Of a DNA stretch of 5,027 nt, positions 1 to 5,027 are shown one piece after another. The stretch's first letter is position 1, and each line of letters starts with the position of its first letter. Under the pieces are notes generated by a model, which made no database searches, was not told where the DNA came from, and saw only the letters and a program-made list of their open reading frames with translations. Made by a program: the position numbers and the translations under genes. The DNA comes from an uncultured Novosphingobium sp. GTDB taxonomy: Bacteria; Pseudomonadota; Alphaproteobacteria; Sphingomonadales; Sphingomonadaceae. The stretch spans positions 1 through 5,027 of the forward strand of contig CALMBN010000208.1 in assembly GCA_937860195.1 (NCBI GenBank), in the 5' to 3' direction.

Positions 1-589
1 GAACGAAAGCGCCCGGCGCCTCCGCGCGCACGCGCAGCGCTGGCAACGCCAACAAGGGCAGCACCGCCAACGCCTGAACCAAACCCGCCGCCGCAAACGT
101 CACGCCGGCCCCAAGCGTAACCATGCCCCAGGTCCCCACGATCGGCGCGACAATCCCGATCAGCGCGACGATCGCCTCCCGCGCGCTGATTTGATGCCCG
201 CGAGGCTCGCTATCGCCGAGCGAGGCAAAGTAGGAGTGATAGCTCGTCCAATAGAAGGCATCGCCAAGTGCGGAAAACACACAACGCAGCACCAGACCGA
301 CGGACACGCCGTCGATATAGGCCGCCACCGGATACTGACAGGCCAGCAGCAACGTCCCGATGATCAACGTCGCCTTGAGACCAAACCGCTTCGCAATCGG
401 CAGAACGAACGGTCGCGAGACGAACCGCCCGAAGATGATCGCGGCAAGCGCCAACAACGACCCGGGCAGCGAAAGCCCGGCGCGCACGAAATAGACCAGC
501 AAGAACGTCCCGGCCGCCGCCGACGCAAACGCCTGAATCGCATAATGCACATTGACGCGGTTGACCGCGCTGTTCGTCAGATAAGCCAT
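1..589 (-). CDS. Major facilitator superfamily transporter, N-terminal half (runs off left edge)
   Basis: Reading the minus strand from the ATG at 589-587 gives 196 codons open to the window edge, so the C-terminal half is missing. The product is very hydrophobic, with about six membrane segments at roughly residues 15-35, 42-62, 75-95, 99-120, 135-158 and 160-185. This matches the first six-helix bundle of an MFS permease. The loop after helix 2 carries GRFVSRPFVLPIAKRFGLK, which has the position and basic character of the MFS helix 2-3 signature loop. The start MAYLTNSAVNRVNVHYAIQA resembles a family of bacterial MFS permeases of unknown substrate (from memory). No other in-frame ATG, GTG or TTG lies upstream before a stop at about 680-682, so this start is the only reasonable one, although no clear Shine-Dalgarno precedes it. 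The gene is divergent from the next one. It sits in the inner membrane; the substrate cannot be told from sequence. Confidence 0.85.
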   Translation of the reverse strand, partial: MAYLTNSAVNRVNVHYAIQAFASAAAGTFLLVYFVRAGLSLPGSLLALAAIIFGRFVSRPFVLPIAKRFGLKATLIIGTLLLACQYPVAAYIDGVSVGLVLRCVFSALGDAFYWTSYHSYFASLGDSEPRGHQISAREAIVALIGIVAPIVGTWGMVTLGAGVTFAAAGLVQALAVLPLLALPALRVRAEAPGAFV

Positions 590-666
590 GAAGTTACCGG
601 ATAAAATGGGAGAGGAGGACGTGTGAACGCGCTCAGACCGCCCGTGCGGGCTCGAAAAAAGCGCGA

Positions 667-681
667 AGCTGAAACTCAGCT
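667..681. repeat. Short perfect inverted repeat in divergent intergenic region
   Basis: AGCTGA (667-672) and TCAGCT (676-681) are exact reverse complements separated by AAC. It lies about 80 bp upstream of the minus-strand transporter gene, in the region shared with the plus-strand gene. It could be a regulator half-site pair or a chance dyad; no T-run follows on either strand, so it is not an obvious terminator. Confidence 0.3.
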
Positions 682-709
682 ATCGGATGCGAATGACACC
701 ACACATGCG

Positions 710-722
710 GAGGGAATCCCTC
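710..722. repeat. Short perfect inverted repeat, GAGGGA-a-TCCCTC
   Basis: Two perfect 6-bp arms flank a single central base. The arms are too close together to fold as an RNA hairpin, so a dyad for a DNA-binding dimer is the only structural reading, and chance is also possible. It lies just upstream of the alternative ATG start at 741. Confidence 0.25.
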
Positions 723-815
723 TTTCCTCAGGACGAGACTATGACCCCGATTCCGGCCTGCCGACAAGTGCAGGGAAGTCACATCGCCAGATGCGTCATG
801 GCATCTCGCACGCTA

Positions 816-851
816 TGCTATTCTGAGCGAGACAAACAGGACGAGCCCCGT
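816..851 (+). promoter_or_regulatory. Extended -10-like promoter and ribosome binding site before the TTG start at 852
   Basis: TGCTATTCT at 816-824 fits an extended -10 element (TGnTATnnT). No convincing -35 hexamer is seen 17-18 bp upstream. AGGACGAG at 838-845 is a purine-rich Shine-Dalgarno candidate 6 bases before TTG at 852. If transcription starts near 831, the ATG candidates at 687 and 741 would lie outside the transcript, which supports the TTG. Against this, an ATG at 741 also has AGGA seven bases upstream, so the start remains undecided. Confidence 0.35.
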
Positions 852-2972
852 TTGAGCATCATCGCCAACATCTGTCAGGCTTGCCGCCAAGTTCAGGCCG
901 CACGCTCGATCGACAGCGGTACAGCTGCCGAGCCGTTCGAGATGTGTCATGACTGCTCCGACCGTCTAGAGAATCGCGCCCTTCGGCCTCGCGAGTGGTA
1001 CAACCTCGCCAGCATCCATGGTTGGGCTGCGTATTTGCTCTTCGATGACTTTTATGATGACAACGGAATTGCGGCGCAACCGAGAGACAAGCGCCCGGTG
1101 CCGCGAGAACCTGCAGCACCCAGCTTGCAAGAGGTCGCGCAATCCCTCGACATGCTGACTGCATATTGCCTGACCCGCTGGCACCTCACCGACGACGATT
1201 ATGACGCGTTTGCTGCTTTCGATCGAACGCAGGTTCTTGCGGGCATCGAAGCGCTTGCGGCGCGCCCCGCAGTACAACATCTCGCCGTGGCGCTTGAACT
1301 TGCCGCTCACGTTAGTGGACCCGATGCCGAGAGCATTGTAGTGTCGCTCTATTCTCGCGCGCTACAGAGCGACCTACTGCACGTTTGGGGGATCGCCGCC
1401 GCCAAGTGTCTCCCAAGCCCGCTGGGCCTCCAGCAGACAATCGCCGCCTTGGAAGCGCTCGCACCGCGGCAGATGTACGACCGCTTAGGCTCGCTGGCCG
1501 CGTTCCGATCGGAACTCGCCCTTTCTTGGATCGAAACTCGCGTGCCGACCCGATCGGTCGGAAGCAACTGGGGCGCGTTGGCCGCAAGATCGAACATGAG
1601 CTGGGCTGTCATTGAGTCGTGGTTGGCGCGAGGAAGGCCGTTGAGCCTGGTCGCGCTCGATGCGAAATCTGGCCGGGTCAAATGGCACTATCAGGAGACC
1701 CCCGGCGACAACTGGGATTTCACCGCCACCCAGCCGATGATCCTGACCCGGATGAAGGTTGCCGGGGAGGATCGCCCGGTGGTGCTCCACGCGCCCAAGA
1801 ACGGATTCCTCTACGTGCTCGACCGGCGCGACGGCAAACTGCTCAGCGCCAGGCCGATTGTCCGGCAGAACTGGACCAAGGGGATTGATCCCGCCACCGG
1901 CAAGCCAATCCCCAACCCCGAAGCGGCTGACTGGGCACAAGGGCCAAAGATCATCTTCCCCGGCACCCCCGGCGCGCGAAACTGGCATCCCGCCAGCTAT
2001 GACGCGGCCAGCGGAACCTACTTCGCCCCGGTGCAGGACATGGGTAACCTGATCCTGATGCCACCAGCCGATCCGCCGTTCCAGAAGAATGGCCTCAACA
2101 CGGCGGCGACACTGTTCTTCACTTCCGATCTTGAGCAGAGTCTGGGCATGTTGCCGCCGCCGCTGGTGGCGCAGATCAGGGCTCTTCCGGCTTACCAGGA
2201 AGTCCTGAAGAACCCCGCGAGTTCCGAGCTGCGCGCAATCGATCCGCTGACCGGGCAGACCAAATGGCGCGTCCCGATGGGCGGCTGGCAGGATCGCGGC
2301 GGAGTGCTTTCGACTGCGGCGGGTCTGGTGTTCCAGGGCAATCTGGCCGGGCAATTGCGGGTGTTCGATGCCAAGACCGGCAAACTGCTGAAATCGGTAG
2401 AGACCGGCACCTCGATCCTCGCCGCGCCGATGACCTATCGGGTTGGCGGGGTGCAGTATGTTGCGGTGATGGCGGCCTGGGGCGGCGGGGGCTATCCCTA
2501 TGTTCCGCGTTACTCGGCGGCCTATAGCCGTGGCAACCGGGGCCGGATTCTGGTGTTCAGGCTCGATGGCGGAGCAGTACCATTGCCCGATCTGCTGCCC
2601 GATCCGCAAGTCGCGCCGCCGCCACCGCTGCAACTCGCCGGGGCCACCCCCGCCACCATCGCCCGGGGTCAGGCGCTGTTCTATTCGGTCGGCTGCGCCC
2701 TGTGCCATTCGAACCAGCATCGCTCGATCACGCCAGACCTGCGCCGCATGCAGCCTGAAACCCACGCCGGGTGGGATGACATCGTGATGAAGGGCCAGCG
2801 TGTCCCGCTCGGCATGCCGCGCTGGGATGATCTGCTGGGGCCAGAGGACAGCAATGCGATCCACGCCTGGCTGATCGACCAGCAGGGCAAGGTCCACCGC
2901 GAAGAGACCGCGAAGCGCAAGCGCGGCATCAAACTCGATGCGCCGAGCGCGGCAATTCTCTCGAACTATTGA
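852..2972 (+). CDS. Chimeric frame: CxxC/alpha-helical hypothetical protein joined to C-terminal half of PQQ alcohol dehydrogenase-cytochrome c
   Basis: One uninterrupted frame of 706 codons, TTG start taken at 852 (ATG at 741 or 687 possible), stop TGA at 2970-2972. Residues 1-263 form a hydrophilic protein with CQAC and CHDC, a probable four-cysteine zinc site. These are followed by LRPREWYNLASIHGW and DDFYDDNG and then by amphipathic helices that look HEAT-like. I do not know the function of this part. From about residue 264 the sequence is unmistakably the second half of a PQQ-dependent alcohol dehydrogenase, ending in a cytochrome c domain (CALCH at 2694-2708, probable Met axial ligand at 2814-2816). 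The two parts do not occur together in any family I know. The fused protein lacks a signal peptide, half of the propeller and the PQQ/calcium ligands from that half, so it is unlikely to work as a quinoprotein. The DUF3237 gene follows 12 bp downstream. The frame is certain; its nature as a real gene is not. Confidence 0.7.
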   Translation: MSIIANICQACRQVQAARSIDSGTAAEPFEMCHDCSDRLENRALRPREWYNLASIHGWAAYLLFDDFYDDNGIAAQPRDKRPVPREPAAPSLQEVAQSLDMLTAYCLTRWHLTDDDYDAFAAFDRTQVLAGIEALAARPAVQHLAVALELAAHVSGPDAESIVVSLYSRALQSDLLHVWGIAAAKCLPSPLGLQQTIAALEALAPRQMYDRLGSLAAFRSELALSWIETRVPTRSVGSNWGALAARSNMSWAVIESWLARGRPLSLVALDAKSGRVKWHYQETPGDNWDFTATQPMILTRMKVAGEDRPVVLHAPKNGFLYVLDRRDGKLLSARPIVRQNWTKGIDPATGKPIPNPEAADWAQGPKIIFPGTPGARNWHPASYDAASGTYFAPVQDMGNLILMPPADPPFQKNGLNTAATLFFTSDLEQSLGMLPPPLVAQIRALPAYQEVLKNPASSELRAIDPLTGQTKWRVPMGGWQDRGGVLSTAAGLVFQGNLAGQLRVFDAKTGKLLKSVETGTSILAAPMTYRVGGVQYVAVMAAWGGGGYPYVPRYSAAYSRGNRGRILVFRLDGGAVPLPDLLPDPQVAPPPPLQLAGATPATIARGQALFYSVGCALCHSNQHRSITPDLRRMQPETHAGWDDIVMKGQRVPLGMPRWDDLLGPEDSNAIHAWLIDQQGKVHREETAKRKRGIKLDAPSAAILSNY
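1635..1665 (+). other. Junction between the unrelated N-terminal protein and the quinoprotein
   Basis: Up to about 1640 the frame encodes the helical protein (ending ...SWAVIESWLARGRP). From LVALDAKSG (starting at 1647) it follows the PQQ alcohol dehydrogenase pattern, where S-I-V-A-L-D-x-x-T-G-x-x-x-W normally begins a propeller blade. The segment SLVALDA (1644-1664) could plausibly belong to either parent, so the exact breakpoint cannot be placed and a short shared sequence may have mediated the join. No insertion sequence, direct repeat or att-like site is visible here. Confidence 0.65.
1641..2972 (+). pseudogene. 5'-truncated PQQ-dependent alcohol dehydrogenase with C-terminal cytochrome c (quinohaemoprotein)
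   Basis: About 443 codons remain of an enzyme that is normally near 700 residues. Intact relatives are periplasmic and oxidise primary alcohols with PQQ, passing electrons through the fused haem c. Seen here: LVALDAKSGRVKWHY; TPGDNWDFTATQ, whose second Asp (codon 1716-1718) aligns with the catalytic Asp303 of Methylobacterium methanol dehydrogenase; HAPKNGFLYVLDRRDGKL; WQDRGGVLSTAAGLVFQG; and WGGGGYPYVPRYSAAYSRGN. A proline-rich linker (about 2605-2640) leads to the cytochrome domain with CALCH (2694-2708) and GMPRW (2811-2825). Missing: signal peptide, the adjacent-cysteine disulfide, and the Glu and Asn (Glu177, Asn261 in methanol dehydrogenase) that bind calcium, PQQ and substrate. Lupanine hydroxylase and tetrahydrofurfuryl alcohol dehydrogenase share this architecture, so the original substrate cannot be named. 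The rest of the frame shows no internal stop, which suggests a recent break or an assembly artefact. Confidence 0.75.
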
Positions 2973-2976
2973 GGAA
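2971..2976 (+). promoter_or_regulatory. Ribosome binding site of the DUF3237 gene, overlapping upstream stop codon
   Basis: GAGGAA begins inside the TGA stop of the preceding frame and lies eight bases before the ATG at 2985. It decides the start in favour of 2985 over the second in-frame ATG at 2997, and implies translation coupled to the upstream frame. Confidence 0.65.
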
Positions 2977-2984
2977 CGACACTG

Positions 2985-3479
2985 ATGGTCAGCACAATGG
3001 AACGGCCCGAGCTGGAATTCGCCTTCGCGATCCGGCTGTGGTTTACCCGCACCAGCATGGTGCCCGATCTGCCCGGAGGCGGGTGGCGCTCTGCGGTCTA
3101 TGTCGATTCGGGAGAGATCGAAGGGCCACTGCTGAACGGCAAGGCAGTGCCCGGATCGGGCGGCGATTATGCCCATTTCCGGCCCGATGATACCGCCGTA
3201 TTCGATGCCCGTTATCTGCTCGAAACCGATGACGGGGTGAGCATCTACATGCAGAACAAGGGCTTTCTGTGGGGGCGTGAGCCCGACACAATGACCAAAT
3301 TGCGCAAGTGGGCTTTCGAGAACGGCGAGCCGGTGCCCCACGGCGAATATTACCTGCGTGGCCAGCCGACTTTTGAGGCCCCCAAGGGCAAATACGAATG
3401 GTTGACCCGCCACGTCTTCGTCGGTGTCGGCGAGCGCAAGCCGGACGGGAACTATGTGCGGTATTACCGGGTTACTTGA
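2985..3479 (+). CDS. DUF3237 domain-containing protein
   Basis: Complete 164-residue protein, close to the usual ~150-170 residues of DUF3237, with one domain covering nearly all of it. Family features seen: an opening beta strand (LEFAFAIRLWF), a central EGPLLNGKAVPGSGGDY segment where most relatives carry PGGADW, then FDARYLLETDDGVSIYMQNKGF, the EYYLRGQPTFEAPKGKYEWL strand pair and the closing HVFVGVGERKPDGNYVRYYRV. The family is expected to fold as a small beta barrel; its biochemical role is unknown to me. There is no signal peptide or membrane segment, so it is probably cytoplasmic. It starts 12 bp after the dehydrogenase remnant and is followed, after an 86-bp gap, by the flavoenzyme gene, which places it in an aromatic or alcohol catabolic setting. 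Residues 108-122 (roughly WGREPDTMTKLRKWA) look like a family-variable insert. Confidence 0.85.
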   Translation: MVSTMERPELEFAFAIRLWFTRTSMVPDLPGGGWRSAVYVDSGEIEGPLLNGKAVPGSGGDYAHFRPDDTAVFDARYLLETDDGVSIYMQNKGFLWGREPDTMTKLRKWAFENGEPVPHGEYYLRGQPTFEAPKGKYEWLTRHVFVGVGERKPDGNYVRYYRVT

Positions 3480-3480
3480 A

Positions 3481-3499
3481 CCTTCCCCACCGGGGAGGG
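3481..3499 (+). terminator. GC-rich hairpin after the DUF3237 gene (possible terminator or intergenic repeat)
   Basis: CCTTCCCC (3481-3488) pairs with GGGGAGGG (3492-3499) around a 3-base loop ACC, giving eight pairs including one G-T wobble. It begins one base after the DUF3237 stop codon. The only T-run (3516-3520) starts 16 bases after the stem, too far for a classic intrinsic terminator. Similar CCCC-loop-GGGG hairpins are frequent between genes in sphingomonad-type genomes, so a repeat or mRNA-stabilising element is an alternative. Confidence 0.45.
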
Positions 3500-3518
3500 G
3501 CTTGCAGAAGGCGGATTT

Positions 3519-3548
3519 TTGGATCACTATCATAACAATTGTTATAAA
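3519..3548 (+). promoter_or_regulatory. Candidate sigma70-type promoter for the flavoenzyme gene
   Basis: TATAAA at 3543-3548 is a good -10 match, with TTGGAT at 3519-3524 as a weak -35 after an 18-bp spacer, in an AT-rich patch inside otherwise GC-rich DNA. The predicted start near 3555 would leave only about 11 bases of leader and cut into the ribosome binding site. The true start may therefore be further upstream, or the gene may also be read through from the DUF3237 gene. Confidence 0.4.
3532..3545. promoter_or_regulatory. 14-bp perfect palindrome, probable repressor operator
   Basis: ATAACAATTGTTAT is perfectly self-complementary and overlaps the promoter spacer and the first bases of the -10 element. 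It is the only AT-rich palindrome I found in this window. Its size, base content and ACAATTGT core resemble operators of MarR-family repressors, which commonly control catabolism of aromatic compounds. Assigning it to MarR is inference; no regulator gene lies in the window. Confidence 0.5.
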
Positions 3549-3554
3549 AATCGA

Positions 3555-3564
3555 GAGGAAAGAG
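3555..3564 (+). promoter_or_regulatory. Ribosome binding site fixing the GTG start at 3566
   Basis: GAGGAAAGAG at 3555-3564 has its GAGGAA core six bases upstream of GTG at 3566-3568. This spacing, and the fact that the next in-frame Met lies 30 residues into the protein (ATG at 3656), support the GTG start. Confidence 0.65.
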
Positions 3565-3565
3565 C

Positions 3566-5027
3566 GTGAAGCTCACGACACCGCCACGGGTCAGTCCGCA
3601 GGCTTTCGATACTGCGCTCACAGCCTTTGCCGGAGCGATCGGCAAAGATTGGGTGATGGCCAGCGATGCCGATCGCGATGCCTATTCCGATGCCTATGCC
3701 CCCGGCCCTTCTGAGCAGTGGCCGGCCAGCGCCGCTGTCGCGCCCGCCTCGGTCGAAGAAGTTCAGGCGGTCGTCCGCCTCGCCAATGAGCACAAGACCC
3801 CGCTGTGGCCGGTCGCGCGCGGCAAGAACCTGGGTTACGGCACTGCCGCGCCGCGGATGGCCGGATCGGTGGTCCTCGATCTCGGCAGGATGAACAGGAT
3901 CCTCGAGCTTGATCCCAAACTGGCCTATTGCGTGGTCGAGCCCGGGGTCAGCTTCTTTGACCTCTACGAGCATATCCAGCGCGAAAAGGCCCCGCTGTGG
4001 ATGTCGGTTCCGGGCAATGCCTGGGGTTCGGTGATGGGCAACGCGCTCGATCACGGGATGGGCTACACGCCCTACGGTCAGCACGCCAAGAACCTCTGCG
4101 GGATCGAGGCGGTGTTGCCATCGGGCGAACTGATCCGGACCGGGATGGGCGCGATGGAAGGGAACCATTCGTGGCACCTTTTTCCCCTGAGCTTCGGCCC
4201 GGACTGGACCCAGATGTTCACCCAGTCGAACCTGGGAGTGGTGACCAAGGCCGGGGTCTGGCTGCAACCCGCGCCTGAAACCTCGCTGCAACTGACCTGG
4301 GACATTCCGAACGAAGAGGACATCGGCTGGGTGGTCGACACCGTCTTGCCGCTCAAGCTGGCGGGCGTGATCGAGCAGAACGTGTTCATTCCCTCGTGGC
4401 TCGGCAAGATCGTGCTCAAAGGTCAGCGCAAGGACTTCTGGGACAAGGATTCCGCGATCCCCGAATGGCGGGTGCAGGAACTGCTGAAAGAGCACAAGCT
4501 GGGCTACTGGCAGGTCCAGGTCCGGCTCTATGGCGATGAAAACGTCAACAAGGCCAAGGCCGAAGTGATCAAGGCCGCGTTCAAGCGCAAACTTGATGCG
4601 CCGCCGCAAGAAGTATGGTGGCGGACAGGAGACGAGCTCAACCAGTATGACCCGACCCTTGGTGTGCCGTCCGCCGTGGCGCTGCAAATGGGTGACTGGG
4701 TGGGCGGACGCGGGGCCCATATGGGCTTTTCGCCCGTGGTCCCGGCGAACAGCGAGCATGTGCTGGGCCAGCTCAAACGCAGCCGCCGGGTGATTGCCGA
4801 TCACGATGTCGATTTCTACGCCAGCTTCACCGTCGGCGGGCGCTTTGCCACCAATATCAACATGCTGATGTTTGATCGCGACAAGCCCGCACAGATCGAC
4901 AACATGAAAAAGCTGTTCAATGCCCTGATCGATACCACCGCGCAGGCCGGTTACGGCGAATACCGCACCCACCTTGGCTGGATGGACGCGGTCAATGATA
5001 CCTACAACTTCGGCAATCAGGCCCAGC
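3566..5027 (+). CDS. VAO/PCMH-family flavoprotein, vanillyl-alcohol oxidase / eugenol oxidase / 4-cresol dehydrogenase type (3' end missing)
   Basis: 487 codons from a GTG start to the window edge; relatives have about 520-560 residues, so only the last ~35 are missing. It should oxidise para-substituted phenols such as 4-hydroxybenzylic alcohols or 4-alkylphenols through a quinone methide, reducing FAD. The FAD-binding PCMH-type domain spans about residues 50-240, with RGKNLGYGTAAPR (residues 84-96) and GNALDHGMGYTPYG (158-171). The substrate-cap domain follows. Tyr91, Tyr466 and Arg467 match the active-site Tyr108, Tyr503 and Arg504 of Penicillium vanillyl-alcohol oxidase. His385 in GAHMGFSPV sits where vanillyl-alcohol oxidase and eugenol oxidase link FAD through His (His422, His390); 4-cresol dehydrogenase uses Tyr there. 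The octamer-forming loop of the fungal enzyme is absent, so a dimer is likely. The residue aligned with Asp170 appears to be Gly150. No signal peptide is seen. Whether it uses oxygen or a cytochrome as acceptor cannot be told. Confidence 0.88.
   Translation, partial: MKLTTPPRVSPQAFDTALTAFAGAIGKDWVMASDADRDAYSDAYAPGPSEQWPASAAVAPASVEEVQAVVRLANEHKTPLWPVARGKNLGYGTAAPRMAGSVVLDLGRMNRILELDPKLAYCVVEPGVSFFDLYEHIQREKAPLWMSVPGNAWGSVMGNALDHGMGYTPYGQHAKNLCGIEAVLPSGELIRTGMGAMEGNHSWHLFPLSFGPDWTQMFTQSNLGVVTKAGVWLQPAPETSLQLTWDIPNEEDIGWVVDTVLPLKLAGVIEQNVFIPSWLGKIVLKGQRKDFWDKDSAIPEWRVQELLKEHKLGYWQVQVRLYGDENVNKAKAEVIKAAFKRKLDAPPQEVWWRTGDELNQYDPTLGVPSAVALQMGDWVGGRGAHMGFSPVVPANSEHVLGQLKRSRRVIADHDVDFYASFTVGGRFATNINMLMFDRDKPAQIDNMKKLFNALIDTTAQAGYGEYRTHLGWMDAVNDTYNFGNQAQ

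Noticed and set aside
1..300. Possible frameshift in the transporter frame around 270-280
   Set aside because: Careful re-reading of the reverse complement shows the frame continuing through FSALGDAFYWTSYHSYF without interruption.
191..604. Plus-strand frame opposite the transporter gene
   Set aside because: Its translation is a low-complexity Arg/Gln/Asp-rich string typical of an antisense shadow; the minus strand encodes well-formed membrane helices.
638..661. GCCCG-TG-CGGGC dyad next to an A6 tract as a terminator
   Set aside because: Loop of only two bases and a short stem, and on either strand the T/A run lies on the wrong side for an intrinsic terminator.
623..826. Small plus-strand frame (67 codons, GTG start) preceded by a purine-rich GGAGAGGAGG
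   Set aside because: The possible ribosome binding site is attractive, but the product has no recognisable feature, overlaps the candidate promoter region of the next gene, and the purine tract could be incidental.
1485..3533. Long minus-strand open frame (682 codons) antisense to the dehydrogenase remnant and the DUF3237 gene
   Set aside because: Shadow of the codon bias in GC-rich genes; the translation is rich in Arg, His, Gly and Pro without recognisable domains, while the plus strand carries clear family motifs.
3480..3565. Attachment site or insertion-sequence end suggested by the hairpin plus palindrome
   Set aside because: No target duplication, transposase or integrase is nearby; an ordinary intergenic regulatory region explains both.
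3542..4972. Long minus-strand open frame (476 codons) antisense to the flavoenzyme gene
   Set aside because: Same cause; the plus-strand frame has conserved FAD-site and active-site residues throughout.

Overview
The window is GC-rich bacterial DNA with dense coding and overlapping antisense open frames, typical of a GC-rich proteobacterium. The right half (quinohaemoprotein alcohol dehydrogenase, DUF3237 protein, vanillyl-alcohol-oxidase-type flavoenzyme) suggests an alphaproteobacterium, perhaps sphingomonad-like, that oxidises phenolic or aromatic alcohols. That taxonomic guess is inference only. No tRNA, rRNA, CRISPR array, transposase or phage gene was seen.

Layout. Positions 1-589 (minus strand) hold the N-terminal half of a major facilitator transporter that runs off the left edge. 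Positions 590-851 are a divergent intergenic region with two short dyads, a promoter-like element and competing start sites for the next gene. Positions 852-2972 (plus) form one uninterrupted reading frame that joins two unrelated proteins. The first ~263 codons encode a cytoplasmic-looking protein with two CxxC pairs followed by an alpha-helical region. From about 1641 the frame becomes the second half of a PQQ-dependent alcohol dehydrogenase with a C-terminal cytochrome c domain. The first half of that enzyme, including its export signal, is absent. Positions 2985-3479 encode a complete DUF3237 protein, translationally close-coupled to the dehydrogenase remnant. An 86-bp gap follows with a GC-rich hairpin, a 14-bp perfect AT-rich palindrome overlapping a candidate promoter, and a good ribosome binding site. 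The last gene (3566 to the right edge, GTG start) is a nearly complete VAO/eugenol-oxidase-type flavoprotein with its expected FAD-linking His and active-site Tyr/Tyr/Arg visible.

How it fits together. The right half reads as a catabolic cluster: a flavoenzyme acting on para-hydroxybenzylic or para-alkylphenol substrates, an originally periplasmic PQQ/haem alcohol dehydrogenase, and a DUF3237 protein of unknown role. The palindrome suggests that the flavoenzyme is controlled by a repressor of its own. The most striking point is the in-frame chimera near 1641. It is either a real deletion/recombination that destroyed the dehydrogenase or an assembly join between two unrelated sequences. If it is an assembly join, everything left of about 1641 may not belong with the right half.
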